Positions 33,968 through 43,252 of a stretch of 64,000 nt of DNA are shown here, piece after piece. A model generated the notes under the pieces. It worked only from the letters and a program-made list of their open reading frames with translations, made no database searches and had not been told where the DNA came from. Origin of the DNA: Treponema sp. (GTDB lineage Bacteria; Spirochaetota; Spirochaetia; Treponematales; Treponemataceae); contig JAFLSN010000002.1 of NCBI GenBank assembly GCA_022510905.1, forward strand, positions 62,001 through 126,000, in the 5' to 3' direction. The number at the start of each line of letters is the position of its first letter. Within the stretch, counting starts at the first letter, position 1. A program made the translations under genes and the position numbers.

Positions 33968-36109
33968 ATGCCAGAACGGGGAAGTGTAAGAAACAGCGTA
34001 TTGTACTCAATTCAGAACAACGCGGCTGCGGTGGCGGTGATTGTTACCGTGCTGATGATGTTCATTCCGTTGCCCAAGGCAATCATCGATATTTTTATGG
34101 TTGCGAACCTTGCGGTGGCGTTTGTGATTATGCTCACCGTGCTTTATACACGGAGCGCGGCGAACTTCACCACGTTTCCCCAGCTTACGCTGCTTGTAAC
34201 GCTGTTCGGGCTGGCAATCAACATTTCTTCCACGCGCCTGATCCTCACCCATCCTGTAACAGGCTCTGGTGGTGCCATCAACATGTCCGAGCAGAGCGAA
34301 ATGGTCAAGTCGTTCGCCCAGATCGCTACGGGCAACAACACGTTGGTGGGTTTCATAATTTTTGTGATTATCATGGTGGTGCAGGTTGTGGTGGTGACCA
34401 AAGGCGCGAGCCGTGTTTCGGAAGTGCAGGCGCGCTTTTCTTTGGACAGCATGAATTCCAAAATGCTTGAAATTCAGAATGAAGTGAATTCCGGCTCGAT
34501 TACTGACGAGGAGGGGGCCCGCCGCAAAGAAAACCTGCGCAAGGAAATCAGCTTCTATTCCTCCATGGACGGCGCCTCAAAATTTGTGAGCGGCAACGTC
34601 AAGGCAGGCATTTTCATTACCGTGCTGAACCTTGTGGGCGGCATGATTACCGGCATGGTGTTCGGCAGCATGACCGCAGGGGATGCGCTCAACAGCTATG
34701 CAAGGCTGACCATCGGTGACGGGCTTATGTCGCAAGTGCCTTCGCTCATGCTTTCGTTTGGCACGGGTATTCTTGTTACCGCCGGCAGCAACGATTCCGA
34801 CGACCTCATTGGCGGCAAAATCAAAAAAGAATTCAGCGTGGACGGCGTTATCTATGTGATTGTGGGTGCGTCGCTGTGTTTTATGGCCGCCGCGTTCCAC
34901 AACCAGAGCGCGTTTATCCTGCTTCCTATCGGTGCGCTGTTCATATATTTCGGATTCCGCATGCAGCGTTCCCGCCGCAGCGAAGAGATGGAGCGCCAGC
35001 AGGCGGAGGAAGCCGCGAAAGCAAACCGGCAGACCGGCTCCAGTCCCGATGATGTTTCGCCCGTAGTAGAGCTTGACACGCTTTCGCTTGACATCGGGTA
35101 TGCGCTCGTGTATCTAGTTGAAAAGGAAAAAGGCGCGGAACTGCTGGAGCGCGTAACCAGAATCCGCCGGGAGTCTGCGCTTGACCTGGGGCTTGTTGTG
35201 CCGAAGATCCACATCCGAGACAGCATGCTCATCGCCCCAGATGAATATTCATTTAAAATCCGTGGAATCGAAGTGGGGCGGAGCCGGCTGCGCCTCGGCT
35301 ACTATATGTGCCTGAATACAGGCGGGGTTGACAAAGAGCATGAGCTGGCGGGCGAGCAGACCCGGGATCCCACGTTTGGAATGTCAGCCATCTGGATTCC
35401 GGAAAGCAAACGCATGGAAGCCGAAAAAGCGGGATACGCGGTGATAGATCCACCTACCATAATTGCCACCCACCTTACGGAAATAATCCGCCGCCATGCG
35501 GCCGACATCATTGACCGGCAGGAAGTGAGCAAGATTATCGAAAAAATCAAGGAGACCAATCCCGTTATTGTGGATGAAGTGTTCAACGGAAACAGCAAGT
35601 TCACCTATGGCGAGGTGGAAAAGGTGCTCAAGAACCTGCTTTCTGAGCAGGTGAGCATACGCAACATGGTTCGCATTCTTGAGACACTCGGCGATTTTGG
35701 CACAATCACAAAAGATCCATGGGTGCTTACCGAAAAAGTGCGGCAGGCGCTTGGTGCCCAGATATGCATGCAGTATGCCGATGAAAACAAAGTGCTTCGT
35801 GTGCTCCGTGTGTCTCAGTCGCTTGCGCAGGGCATTTTGGAGCACCGTGGCGAAGATGCCTCCGGGCGTCCGTTCCTTGCGTTTGACCCTGTTGACCAGC
35901 GCGCATATCTTGAAGCCATGAGCTCCACCATCGCCGCCATGCATGAGCAGAACATGCTGCCAATCGTGCTGTGTCCCGCAGAGATCCGGCAGATGGTGAA
36001 ATCTTCCACTGAGCGGGAAATTCCAGGACTTGTGGTGATTTCCATTGAAGAAGCGGTGGCTGCTGGTTCAGATTTGAAATTGGAAGTGATGGGAGAAATA
36101 CATGTATAG
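33968..36109 (+). CDS. flhA: Flagellar export protein FlhA
   Basis: FlhA is the export gate protein that couples ion flow to substrate transport and docks chaperones through its cytoplasmic domain. It has about eight membrane helices in residues 15-320, with the FHIPEC features FPQLTLLVTLFGLAINISSTR and VKAGIFITVLNLVGGMITGM. A long linker, then a four-subdomain cytoplasmic part (VPKIHIRDSM, PPTIIATHLTEIIRRHAAD) follows. From the ATG at 33968 it is 713 aa. GGGTGGGG lies 6 bases upstream, which is better than the in-frame ATG at 33953. Its end overlaps flhF by 8 bases. Confidence 0.96.
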   Translation: MPERGSVRNSVLYSIQNNAAAVAVIVTVLMMFIPLPKAIIDIFMVANLAVAFVIMLTVLYTRSAANFTTFPQLTLLVTLFGLAINISSTRLILTHPVTGSGGAINMSEQSEMVKSFAQIATGNNTLVGFIIFVIIMVVQVVVVTKGASRVSEVQARFSLDSMNSKMLEIQNEVNSGSITDEEGARRKENLRKEISFYSSMDGASKFVSGNVKAGIFITVLNLVGGMITGMVFGSMTAGDALNSYARLTIGDGLMSQVPSLMLSFGTGILVTAGSNDSDDLIGGKIKKEFSVDGVIYVIVGASLCFMAAAFHNQSAFILLPIGALFIYFGFRMQRSRRSEEMERQQAEEAAKANRQTGSSPDDVSPVVELDTLSLDIGYALVYLVEKEKGAELLERVTRIRRESALDLGLVVPKIHIRDSMLIAPDEYSFKIRGIEVGRSRLRLGYYMCLNTGGVDKEHELAGEQTRDPTFGMSAIWIPESKRMEAEKAGYAVIDPPTIIATHLTEIIRRHAADIIDRQEVSKIIEKIKETNPVIVDEVFNGNSKFTYGEVEKVLKNLLSEQVSIRNMVRILETLGDFGTITKDPWVLTEKVRQALGAQICMQYADENKVLRVLRVSQSLAQGILEHRGEDASGRPFLAFDPVDQRAYLEAMSSTIAAMHEQNMLPIVLCPAEIRQMVKSSTEREIPGLVVISIEEAVAAGSDLKLEVMGEIHV

Positions 36110-37424
36110 CGAAAGCATGAACACGGAGCTTGAATGGGAAGGCCCTTCACTGGAATCGTGCAAGGAATACCTTTCCAAAAAACACGGCGTGGGCGGTTTC
36201 CAGATTCTGCACTGGAAGACAACGCTTAAGCCTGGACATTTTTTTGGTCTCATCGGCCAAAAAGAAGTTGTGAGCGTTTCCTATGTGCTTGTGTCCGAAA
36301 GCCGATCCCGTGCGCCCTCATCTGCATCCACATACCGGCAGGGCACTGTCCAGGCTGCGCCTTTTTCCCGCGCCGATGAAGGAGCTGCAAGAGCTGGTTT
36401 GCATTCAGATTTTCAGCAGAACCGAGACGCGCTGCTGAACCGTGTGGATCCAACGTCTGCGCTGACTAACACCCTGCAGCTTGGGCAGCTTTCAAAAGCG
36501 GTTGAAAAAATGGGCGGGCAGCTCAATGCGCTGATCGCTTCGGCCTCCGCTTCCGAAGAGCATCCTTCAATCGCAAAAGTAAAAGCTCTGCTGGCGCAGA
36601 ATGAATTCACGCCATCGTATATAAAAAAACTGGCGGAGCGGCTGCATTCTGAATTTTCACTTTCAGAGCTTGACGATTTTAACACCGTTCGTTCCAGGGT
36701 TGTGGACTGGATTGCCGAAGACATCCACATCGCGCCGCCAGAAAAAGATGTTCCTCCACGTATTGTGATTATCATCGGACCCACCGGAGTCGGCAAAACC
36801 ACAACGATTGCAAAAATGGGTGCAAAGGCGAAAATCCAGATGAAAAACAAAGGTGTTCCCGAACCCAGGATGCTGATTGTGACAATCGACAAGATGCGCG
36901 TTGGCGCCGTGGAACAGCTGGAGCACTGGGGGGCGGCCATGGAGGTGCCCATCGGCAAAGCTGATGACGGCGATGACCTTAGAAAACTGCTGAAAGGCTA
37001 TGAAAAAGAGCCGCTGGACTATCTGTTCATTGACACGAGCGGCTACAGTCCCACCGACTACCAGAACATAGCCCAGATGCGAAGTGTGCTGGACGTGCCT
37101 GGCCTTCAGGCTGAAATTTACCTCGCCTTCGCCGCGAACACCAAGGCGCGTGATTTGGAAACAATCCTGCGCAACTATGAGCAGTTCAATTTTCAGAGCG
37201 TGATAATAACCAAGCTGGATGAGACATCAACCTATGGCAATGTGCTCAGTGTGCTTGCCGAACGCAACAAGAGCGTCGCATGGATTACTGACGGGCAATA
37301 TGTGCCAAATTATATTGAGCGTGCCAGCGTGATGCGGTTTTTGAAAAACCTTGACGGCTTTCAGGTGGACCGGGAGCGCCTTGAACGGATCTACGGCCAT
37401 GGCACGGATGACATACAATCCTAA
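36102..37424 (+). CDS. flhF: SRP-type GTPase FlhF
   Basis: FlhF is a membrane-associated GTPase of the SRP family that positions flagella, here at the cell poles. The 440-aa protein has an N-terminal basic B domain (ESCKEYLSKKHGVGGFQILH), a helical N domain, and a G domain with the P-loop GPTGVGKTTT at 226-235, TIDKMRVGAVEQL, DTSGYSP and TKLDETSTYG. GGGAG lies 7 bases before the ATG within the end of flhA. flhG follows after 21 bases, the usual partner. Confidence 0.95.
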   Translation: MYSESMNTELEWEGPSLESCKEYLSKKHGVGGFQILHWKTTLKPGHFFGLIGQKEVVSVSYVLVSESRSRAPSSASTYRQGTVQAAPFSRADEGAARAGLHSDFQQNRDALLNRVDPTSALTNTLQLGQLSKAVEKMGGQLNALIASASASEEHPSIAKVKALLAQNEFTPSYIKKLAERLHSEFSLSELDDFNTVRSRVVDWIAEDIHIAPPEKDVPPRIVIIIGPTGVGKTTTIAKMGAKAKIQMKNKGVPEPRMLIVTIDKMRVGAVEQLEHWGAAMEVPIGKADDGDDLRKLLKGYEKEPLDYLFIDTSGYSPTDYQNIAQMRSVLDVPGLQAEIYLAFAANTKARDLETILRNYEQFNFQSVIITKLDETSTYGNVLSVLAERNKSVAWITDGQYVPNYIERASVMRFLKNLDGFQVDRERLERIYGHGTDDIQS

Positions 37425-37445
37425 AAAACGAGGAGTTTAGGTATC

Positions 37446-38321
37446 ATGGAAGAACAGGCAAAAGCTCTGCGTGAGCTTATGCAGAGTGAAAAAAACGGAG
37501 CCACCGGCGGGCAAAAGACCCGCATCATTGCCATTACTAGCGGCAAAGGCGGTGTAGGCAAAACCAACCTCGCGGTGAACATGGCCATCGCCTACGGCCA
37601 GATGGGAAAAAAGGTGATATTGATTGACGGCGACCTTGGCATGGCGAATGTGAACGTGCTTTTGAATATCGTGCCGCAGTACAACCTGATGCAGGTCGTG
37701 AACAAGCAGAAACGAATGGATGAAATCATCCTGGACACTGAGTTCGGCATTCAGTTCATTGCGGGCGCGAACGGGTTTTCCAAGATCGCGAATCTTTCAA
37801 AAGAAGATCTTGACCATTTCGCGAAGGAATTTGCCTCGCTTTCCAATGCTGACATCATCATCATAGATACTGGCGCGGGTATCGCCAACAATGTGCTCCA
37901 GTTTGTGGCGGCGGCAGACAAGGTGATTGTCGTGACCACACCGGAGCCCACAGCCATTACCGATGCATACGGTATCATCAAAATCGTGACCACGGAGCTT
38001 GTTGATCGCCAGATTCATCTGAATCTGCTTGTAAACCGCGTCCATTCCGCAGATGAGGGAAAACGTATTTCAGAACGTATAATAACCATCGTTGGGCAAT
38101 TTCTGAACTACAAGGTTGACTACATCGGTTTCGTGTACGATGACCCGGTGGTGCAGGCTTCCGTTATCAGGCAGAAACCGTTTATCGTGGTCAACCCCAC
38201 GTCAAAACCAGCCAACTGTGTCAAGCATATCGTGGGGCGAATTGAAAAAACGGAACTTTCAAGCAACTCGGGGGTTTCAAATTTCCTTAAAAAATTCGTG
38301 CGGGGGAAAAAAAACAAGTGA
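37446..38321 (+). CDS. flhG: MinD-like ATPase FlhG
   Basis: FlhG (YlxH) is a MinD-family ATPase that limits flagellar number and stimulates FlhF. The deviant Walker A is SGKGGVGKT at residues 32-40, with VILIDGDLGMANVN following, and IIIDTGAGI as Walker B. An N-terminal peptide with EEQAKALRELMQ is the region that activates the FlhF GTPase in homologues (DQAxxLR pattern). A C-terminal basic stretch, KKFVRGKKNK, may assist membrane contact. Length 291 aa. Confidence 0.95.
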   Translation: MEEQAKALRELMQSEKNGATGGQKTRIIAITSGKGGVGKTNLAVNMAIAYGQMGKKVILIDGDLGMANVNVLLNIVPQYNLMQVVNKQKRMDEIILDTEFGIQFIAGANGFSKIANLSKEDLDHFAKEFASLSNADIIIIDTGAGIANNVLQFVAAADKVIVVTTPEPTAITDAYGIIKIVTTELVDRQIHLNLLVNRVHSADEGKRISERIITIVGQFLNYKVDYIGFVYDDPVVQASVIRQKPFIVVNPTSKPANCVKHIVGRIEKTELSSNSGVSNFLKKFVRGKKNK

Positions 38322-38391
38322 TTGCGGGGCGGGAACTTGACCTATTTAGTATTTTCGCTTACTCTTATAAGGTAATGGGGGCAGAAAGCTC

Positions 38392-39201
38392 ATGATAAAA
38401 CCCAAACAGGTGGCTTATGCGGCTGCCGCAGGTTTTGTTCTTTCCTTTCTCATCAGTGTGCTTGTGACCCATCGTTTTGTGCCCTCGCTGGTGCGTGGCC
38501 TGATTTTCTGCGCGGTGTTCGGTGCTCTTTTTGTTGGTGTCAGTCTGCTGTACGGAAAATTTCTTGATGATGAAAAGGACGACTTGGGTTCCGATGTTTC
38601 CTCCGAAAAGGAACATGCAAAGACCGGCGGCTTGGTTGACATCACCATCTCTGACGAAAACCTTTCAGATGAACCCGACGGGCTTTTGTTCAATGTCGAT
38701 AAAAACCGCACGGCTTTTAGGGCCCAGGTTTTGCATTCGGGCCAGGAAGAAAATGCTTCCGCCTCGCCTGTGGCGGATACGGCTCCGCAAATCGTGGAGC
38801 CGGCAAAAAACGGCGAGCTTTCAGGCAAGGCTGAAGCTCCTGCCGCACCTGCCACGTTCCAGAGCATAAGCCTTGCCGATGGTGCAGAACGGCTTACAAG
38901 CGGTGCAGGAATGCAGGAGGCTGTCGCAAAGCCAGATGTGGGGCAGAAGCCCAGGCCTTCGCATGGAGCGGAAAAAAAATCCGCTGCCTTGGACGAGCTT
39001 CCCGACATCGGCGATGTTTCCGTTTCGGAAGTGGTGCGCGCTTCACCTTCGATGGACTCGGATGGAGCCATTGTGGAAGACAGCGATTTTGCAAGCGGAA
39101 ACGGTGTAAGCCGGCCGAACGCGGTGGCAAGTCCTGCCGAAAACCACGACACGGAAACGCTTGCCAAGGCAATCAGCACGGTGTTGAAACGCGATGGCTA
39201 G
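38392..39201 (+). CDS. Membrane protein of unknown function in the flagellar operon
   Basis: A 269-aa protein with two N-terminal membrane helices (residues about 7-25 and 33-54) and a cytoplasmic tail of some 210 residues. The tail is rich in Ala, Ser, Asp and Glu and looks mostly disordered, apart from two short acidic clusters (LPDIGDVSVSEVV, DTETLAKAISTVL). I do not recognise a family. The place between flhG and the flagellar sigma gene is shared with other treponemes, so a role in motility or sigma control is plausible but not shown. It lies 70 bases after flhG and 93 before the sigma gene. Confidence 0.75.
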   Translation: MIKPKQVAYAAAAGFVLSFLISVLVTHRFVPSLVRGLIFCAVFGALFVGVSLLYGKFLDDEKDDLGSDVSSEKEHAKTGGLVDITISDENLSDEPDGLLFNVDKNRTAFRAQVLHSGQEENASASPVADTAPQIVEPAKNGELSGKAEAPAAPATFQSISLADGAERLTSGAGMQEAVAKPDVGQKPRPSHGAEKKSAALDELPDIGDVSVSEVVRASPSMDSDGAIVEDSDFASGNGVSRPNAVASPAENHDTETLAKAISTVLKRDG

Positions 39202-39294
39202 CCGGTGTGGTACCGCTGGTCATACGGTGGCATGAATGATGGCCCTGAGGGGCTTTTCTGCCAAAAACATAGTACGTAAAAAGAGTGTGGGAGC

Positions 39295-40083
39295 ATGGGA
39301 ACTTCGCTTTTAGACGAACAGACAGAAGATGATCTCTGGCGGGAATTCAAAGCAACCCGGTCATCGGCCATCCGCGATAAATTTATCAGGCAGTACATGC
39401 CTCTGGTAAAGTACGTGGCTGGAAAGATTTCCACAGGCATGCCCGACAGTGTTGAATTCGACGACCTCGTTGGTTTTGGCCAGTTCGGGCTGCTTGATGC
39501 CATCAACAAGTTTGACATAGACAAGAATGTGAAATTCAAGACGTATGCGGTTACACGTATTCGCGGAGCCATTTTTGACGAGCTCAGGAACCTTGACTGG
39601 GTGCCTCGGTCTGTTCGCCAAAAAAGCCGCGAAATCGAAGACACCATTGTTGATCTGGAGGCAAAGCTGGGACGAACCGCCACAGATGCTGAAATCGCCA
39701 ACGCCATGAACATGACGGAGCTTGAGTACCAGAACACGGTGATGAAGGTGAGCGGCATGAGCGTTCTTTCATTGAATGACGTTTGGTATTCCGGTGACGA
39801 TTCAGACCACATGTCCATAGGTGACAGCATTGAAGCACCCAACAGCCTGAATCCCGATGTTATCGTGGAGCGCGAAGAAATCCGCAAGGTGATTATCCAG
39901 GCTATAAACGAGCTGCCGCAAAATGAAAAAATGGTTATAGTGCTTTATTATCATGAAGATTTGACATTCAAGGAAATTGGGCAGGTGCTCAATGTGAGCG
40001 AAAGCCGCATCAGCCAGCTGCATTCCAAAGCAAATCTCCGTCTGCACGCAAAGCTGACCAATCTGCGCAAAGGCATTTTTTAG
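39295..40083 (+). CDS. fliA: Flagellar RNA polymerase sigma factor (FliA/WhiG, sigma28)
   Basis: A 262-aa sigma factor of group 3. Region 2 is seen as MPLVKYVAGKIS, DLVGFGQFGLLDAINKFD and KFKTYAVTRIRGAIFDELR; region 3 as the helix-turn-helix around GRTATDAEIANAMNM; region 4 as LTFKEIGQVLNVSESRISQLHSKA. No region 1.1 is present, as expected. It should direct late flagellar promoters, though the flaA pair here has a sigma70 consensus. No anti-sigma FlgM is seen in the window. The ribosome site GGGAG is very close to the ATG. Confidence 0.95.
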   Translation: MGTSLLDEQTEDDLWREFKATRSSAIRDKFIRQYMPLVKYVAGKISTGMPDSVEFDDLVGFGQFGLLDAINKFDIDKNVKFKTYAVTRIRGAIFDELRNLDWVPRSVRQKSREIEDTIVDLEAKLGRTATDAEIANAMNMTELEYQNTVMKVSGMSVLSLNDVWYSGDDSDHMSIGDSIEAPNSLNPDVIVEREEIRKVIIQAINELPQNEKMVIVLYYHEDLTFKEIGQVLNVSESRISQLHSKANLRLHAKLTNLRKGIF

Positions 40084-40107
40084 CGCATTGGTACGGGAGG
40101 AATGTCC

Positions 40108-42087
40108 GTGGTCACACTGGAAAAAATCCGCATCGACATGGGAAGCCGTCTCAAGCTTGACCGAGAGATTACCACGGTTGAAGTGATTGCCGACACGCTG
40201 GAAGAAGCTCTTGCCGATGCCGCCGTGCAGCTTGAAACCCGAGTGTCCTGCCTGGAATACGAGGTTCTTGAAAAAGGTTTCGCGGGTATCGTTGGTATCG
40301 CAAAAAAGCCGTGGAAAATCCGCGCATATGAAAATCCTCTGGAAGCGCAAAAGAAAAAAAAGAATGTCGTGCAGACAGGGGAAGGCGGCTCGGACGGCCA
40401 GGTGGAAGAAGAGCTTCAGTCCCTCGATCGCGACGGTGTCTTCTACGTACACCGTTTTGGTTCTCGTATCTGCCTGAAAGTGGTACTGCCAAAAGGAGAG
40501 GGACGTCCTGTGAAATTTGGCGAAGTCCTTGCGAGCGCAAAACGGAGCGACACGGAAACGCTTGAAGAAGACATCATCCGCAAGGCTGTTGACAGCGGTA
40601 CCAGCGGTGAATATGTTGACATCGGCACTTTCAAACGCGATACCGCCGCCGACGCAATCATGGCTGTAGATGTTTCAAAAGACGAAATGCATGCAACTAT
40701 TTCGGTATCGGCACCGGGGCTCGGTGGTTCAGAAATATCCAAAAAGAACATTCTCAGTGCTCTTACCACCCAGGGGGTTGTGGCCGGTATTCTTGAAGAC
40801 AAAATCGATGAGTTTATCGACATCCCCGTGTATGGCACGGACTATGAGGTTGCGGCTGCGGTGCTTCCGGTTGACGGTGCAGACGCATCGATTACCTATC
40901 ATTTTGAGACTGATCGCTCAAAACTGCGCCTGAAGGAAACTGAAAGCGGCCAGGTTGACTTCAAGGAACTCAATCTTATCCAGAACGTGGTGGCGGGCCA
41001 GCCCCTTGCGCAGAAAAATCTGGCGCAGCGTGGAAAAGGTGGCAAAACGATTACCGGACACTATCTTGAGGCAAAGAACGGCAAAGACATTCCTCTTCCG
41101 CTCGGTGCAAATGTCAGGCTTGCGGATGATGGGCGCACCATCATTGCGGAAAAGAACGGGCAGGTCATGCTCGTCGGCGACAAAATCACCGTGGAAGAAA
41201 TCTACGAAGTGCCCGGCGTGAACCTGAAGACCGGTAATATCACCTTCATGGGTACCGTGGTATGCCGCGGCGATGTTGAAGATGGCTTTAGCATCAAGGC
41301 GAACGGCAATGTTGAAATCTACGGATCGGTTGGCGCCTGCAAGATTGAGGCCGACGGTGACATAGTAATTTCGCAGGGTGTCATGGGCCGCGATGAATGT
41401 GAGATTTACACGCCAAAAACGCTGTGGGCCCGCTTCATCCAGAATTCAAAAGTGCAGGTGGGTGAATTTGTTGTTGTAAACGACAGCATTGTGAACAGCA
41501 ATGTTTCGGCCATGAAAAAAATCCTGCTCAAAGGGAAAAAGGCGCAGATTATCGGCGGCCACCTGTTTGCCACCGAAGAAATTTCAGCAAAAAATATCGG
41601 TTCTTCGGGCGGCAGTGTTGAGACCGTGCTTGAAGTGGGCTTTGATCCGCAGGCAAAGCAGCGTCTGCTTGAGCTCCAGGGAATGCAATCGACCATTGTG
41701 AAGGAGCTTGAGGAAATCGACTTGAATATTGCCACGCTCGAAAATCAAAAAGAAATCCGCCGTTCGCTTCCAAAAGAAAAAGAAGAGAGCCTGCAAAAAT
41801 TCATGGAGCGCAAGGGCGAAATCATTTCGCAAAACGAAGTGTGGTCGCAGGAAATTGAATCTATCGAAATGCGTCTGCGCGAGCTCAAGGTCGTGGGGCG
41901 GGTTAACGCGAGCGGCACCGTTTATGCCGGCGTAAAGATTTTTGTTCGCGATGAAAAGGATGAAGTGAAGAATGAGGTCAAGTCCGTGAGCTTCTATTAT
42001 GAAAATGGCTTTGTGCGCCGTGGCAAGTACGATCCATCCCAAGTAACGGCGAATGTGCGGGGGCCAGATGGCTATACATCCGATTGA
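40108..42087 (+). CDS. fapA: FapA family (DUF342) protein with Jag-like N-terminal domain
   Basis: A protein of about 659 aa. The N-terminal 60 residues (VEVIADTLEEALADAAVQL, VSCLEYEVLEKGFAGIVGI) resemble the Jag-N domain, which is found with RNA-binding KH/R3H proteins. The middle is the DUF342/FapA region, with repeated beta strands such as ITGHYLEAKNG, ADDGRTIIAEKNGQV, GVNLKTGNITF, and NVEIYGSVGACKIEADGDI that should form a right-handed beta helix. A coiled coil follows (ELEEIDLNIATLENQKEIR). GTG at 40108 was chosen because GGGAGG is 7 bases upstream; the ATG at 40102 is too close. It follows the sigma gene in the flagellar operon. Confidence 0.85.
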   Translation: MVTLEKIRIDMGSRLKLDREITTVEVIADTLEEALADAAVQLETRVSCLEYEVLEKGFAGIVGIAKKPWKIRAYENPLEAQKKKKNVVQTGEGGSDGQVEEELQSLDRDGVFYVHRFGSRICLKVVLPKGEGRPVKFGEVLASAKRSDTETLEEDIIRKAVDSGTSGEYVDIGTFKRDTAADAIMAVDVSKDEMHATISVSAPGLGGSEISKKNILSALTTQGVVAGILEDKIDEFIDIPVYGTDYEVAAAVLPVDGADASITYHFETDRSKLRLKETESGQVDFKELNLIQNVVAGQPLAQKNLAQRGKGGKTITGHYLEAKNGKDIPLPLGANVRLADDGRTIIAEKNGQVMLVGDKITVEEIYEVPGVNLKTGNITFMGTVVCRGDVEDGFSIKANGNVEIYGSVGACKIEADGDIVISQGVMGRDECEIYTPKTLWARFIQNSKVQVGEFVVVNDSIVNSNVSAMKKILLKGKKAQIIGGHLFATEEISAKNIGSSGGSVETVLEVGFDPQAKQRLLELQGMQSTIVKELEEIDLNIATLENQKEIRRSLPKEKEESLQKFMERKGEIISQNEVWSQEIESIEMRLRELKVVGRVNASGTVYAGVKIFVRDEKDEVKNEVKSVSFYYENGFVRRGKYDPSQVTANVRGPDGYTSD

Positions 42088-42406
42088 TTTGTCCGCAGTT
42101 TATTCCCAGATGGACAAAGTGGCGCAGTTCAATGCTTCTCAGAACCAGACCGTGCAGGCTCAGACCCAGGTGAGCCAGGAAAAAGCTGTGGAGCAGAATC
42201 TGCAAAAAACGCAGACTGTTCAGGAAGCCGCCCGGAACGAAACAAAGTCTGACTCGGTTAAAAGTGACGGGCGGCAGGGCGCTCCTTCCGGCGGCTTTCA
42301 GCAGAAAAATCGGCATGACACAAAAAGCGGTGAAACCGAAGAGCCTCGCCGTCAGTGGAGCATAACAGACCCCAGGCTTGGGCTCCATGTGGACATTTCC
42401 CGCTAG
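42068..42406 (+). CDS. Small Gln-rich protein of unknown function
   Basis: A 112-aa hydrophilic protein starting at the ATG at 42068 with GGGGG just upstream. It overlaps the fapA end by 20 bases. The core is Gln- and Ala-rich (AQFNASQNQTVQAQTQVSQ), and the C-terminus TDPRLGLHVDISR is more ordered. No family is recognised. Its place between fapA and the next membrane protein suggests co-translation and a motility-linked role, but nothing in the sequence confirms this. Confidence 0.65.
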   Translation: MAIHPIDLSAVYSQMDKVAQFNASQNQTVQAQTQVSQEKAVEQNLQKTQTVQEAARNETKSDSVKSDGRQGAPSGGFQQKNRHDTKSGETEEPRRQWSITDPRLGLHVDISR

Positions 42407-42420
42407 GACGGGGGAGCGGT

Positions 42421-43098
42421 ATGACAGTGATTGTGGTGGCATCTCTGCTGTGCATTATAAATGTGGTGATGTGGGTTGTTTTTGCCGTCAGGTTCAATTC
42501 ATACTTTTCTACGGAACGTATTTTGAATGAAGCCCGCTCAGAACTCAATTCCATGCTGCGCGACATTCTGAACAGTACCGACCGCAGCGTTTCTCTAATC
42601 GATGACCGGATCAGGCAGGTAAAGGCTTTTTCTGCGGAGCTGGAACGGAAGCTCACGTTGTATCGTTCCGAGACTGAAAAAAACGAACAGCGCCGCCATA
42701 TGGAGCAGTCTCTTGCAGTGCAGCTTGCGCAGTCCGTTGTGGAGACCCCTTCTGCCTCTGCGCCGCAAGCCCAGGTTCGTCCGGCAGGCACACGGCGTCC
42801 TCGCAAGTCCACCGCCACCCAGACTCCTGCCGAACGCTACCGCGCAGAACAGCTTCAAGGTTCTCTTTTTGTGACCGAAAAAGGCATGCAGGAGCTTGAG
42901 GCCCAGGGCCAAAATGACACCTTGCGCACAATACCCGTTGTGGGGCCGCAGGTTTATCTTTCAGACACTCCCATAACTCCAAAAAAAAGTTTCAGGACCC
43001 GGGTGCGCGAGCTGAGCGTACGGGGGGAGTCAATCGATGCCATAGCAAAAGCTCTGAACAGCAGTACACAGGAAGTGAAGTTCGCATTGGAGTTTTGA
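42421..43098 (+). CDS. Membrane-anchored coiled-coil protein with C-terminal helix-turn-helix-like motif
   Basis: A 225-aa protein from the ATG at 42421 (GGGGGAG upstream). One N-terminal membrane helix (VIVVASLLCIINVVMWVVF) is followed by a coiled coil (residues about 40-100) and a Pro/Arg/Thr linker. The last 35 residues, RVRELSVRGESIDAIAKALN then TQEVKFALEF, resemble the C-terminal motif of DUF2802/SwrB-type proteins found at the end of flagellar operons. The family link is an inference. It is the last gene before the galM promoter. Confidence 0.7.
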   Translation: MTVIVVASLLCIINVVMWVVFAVRFNSYFSTERILNEARSELNSMLRDILNSTDRSVSLIDDRIRQVKAFSAELERKLTLYRSETEKNEQRRHMEQSLAVQLAQSVVETPSASAPQAQVRPAGTRRPRKSTATQTPAERYRAEQLQGSLFVTEKGMQELEAQGQNDTLRTIPVVGPQVYLSDTPITPKKSFRTRVRELSVRGESIDAIAKALNSSTQEVKFALEF

Positions 43099-43218
43099 CA
43101 TTTTTTTTGCAATGTGCCCGGCGTGGACTTTTTCGTGGCCACGGGCTTGGGCGGATGTTCTGTTCGGCATGTTTTTTTGCAATCATAGTATATTCTTTAA
43201 ATTCTTTATTTTTTTTAC

Positions 43219-43246
43219 TTGAATTTTACAAAAAATGCTGTATACT
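43219..43246 (+). promoter_or_regulatory. Promoter of galM, leaderless arrangement
   Basis: TTGAAT (43219-43224), 16-base spacer, TATACT (43241-43246), then 6 bases to the ATG at 43253. No ribosome site is visible. The region 43180-43250 is markedly AT-rich against its neighbours. Confidence 0.7.
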
Positions 43247-43252
43247 AGCTGT

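Noticed and set aside
38322-38391. Promoter (TTGACC with TATAAG) before the gene at 38392
   Set aside because: The spacing of 23 bases is too long, and with a 17-base spacer the -10 matches only three of six bases.
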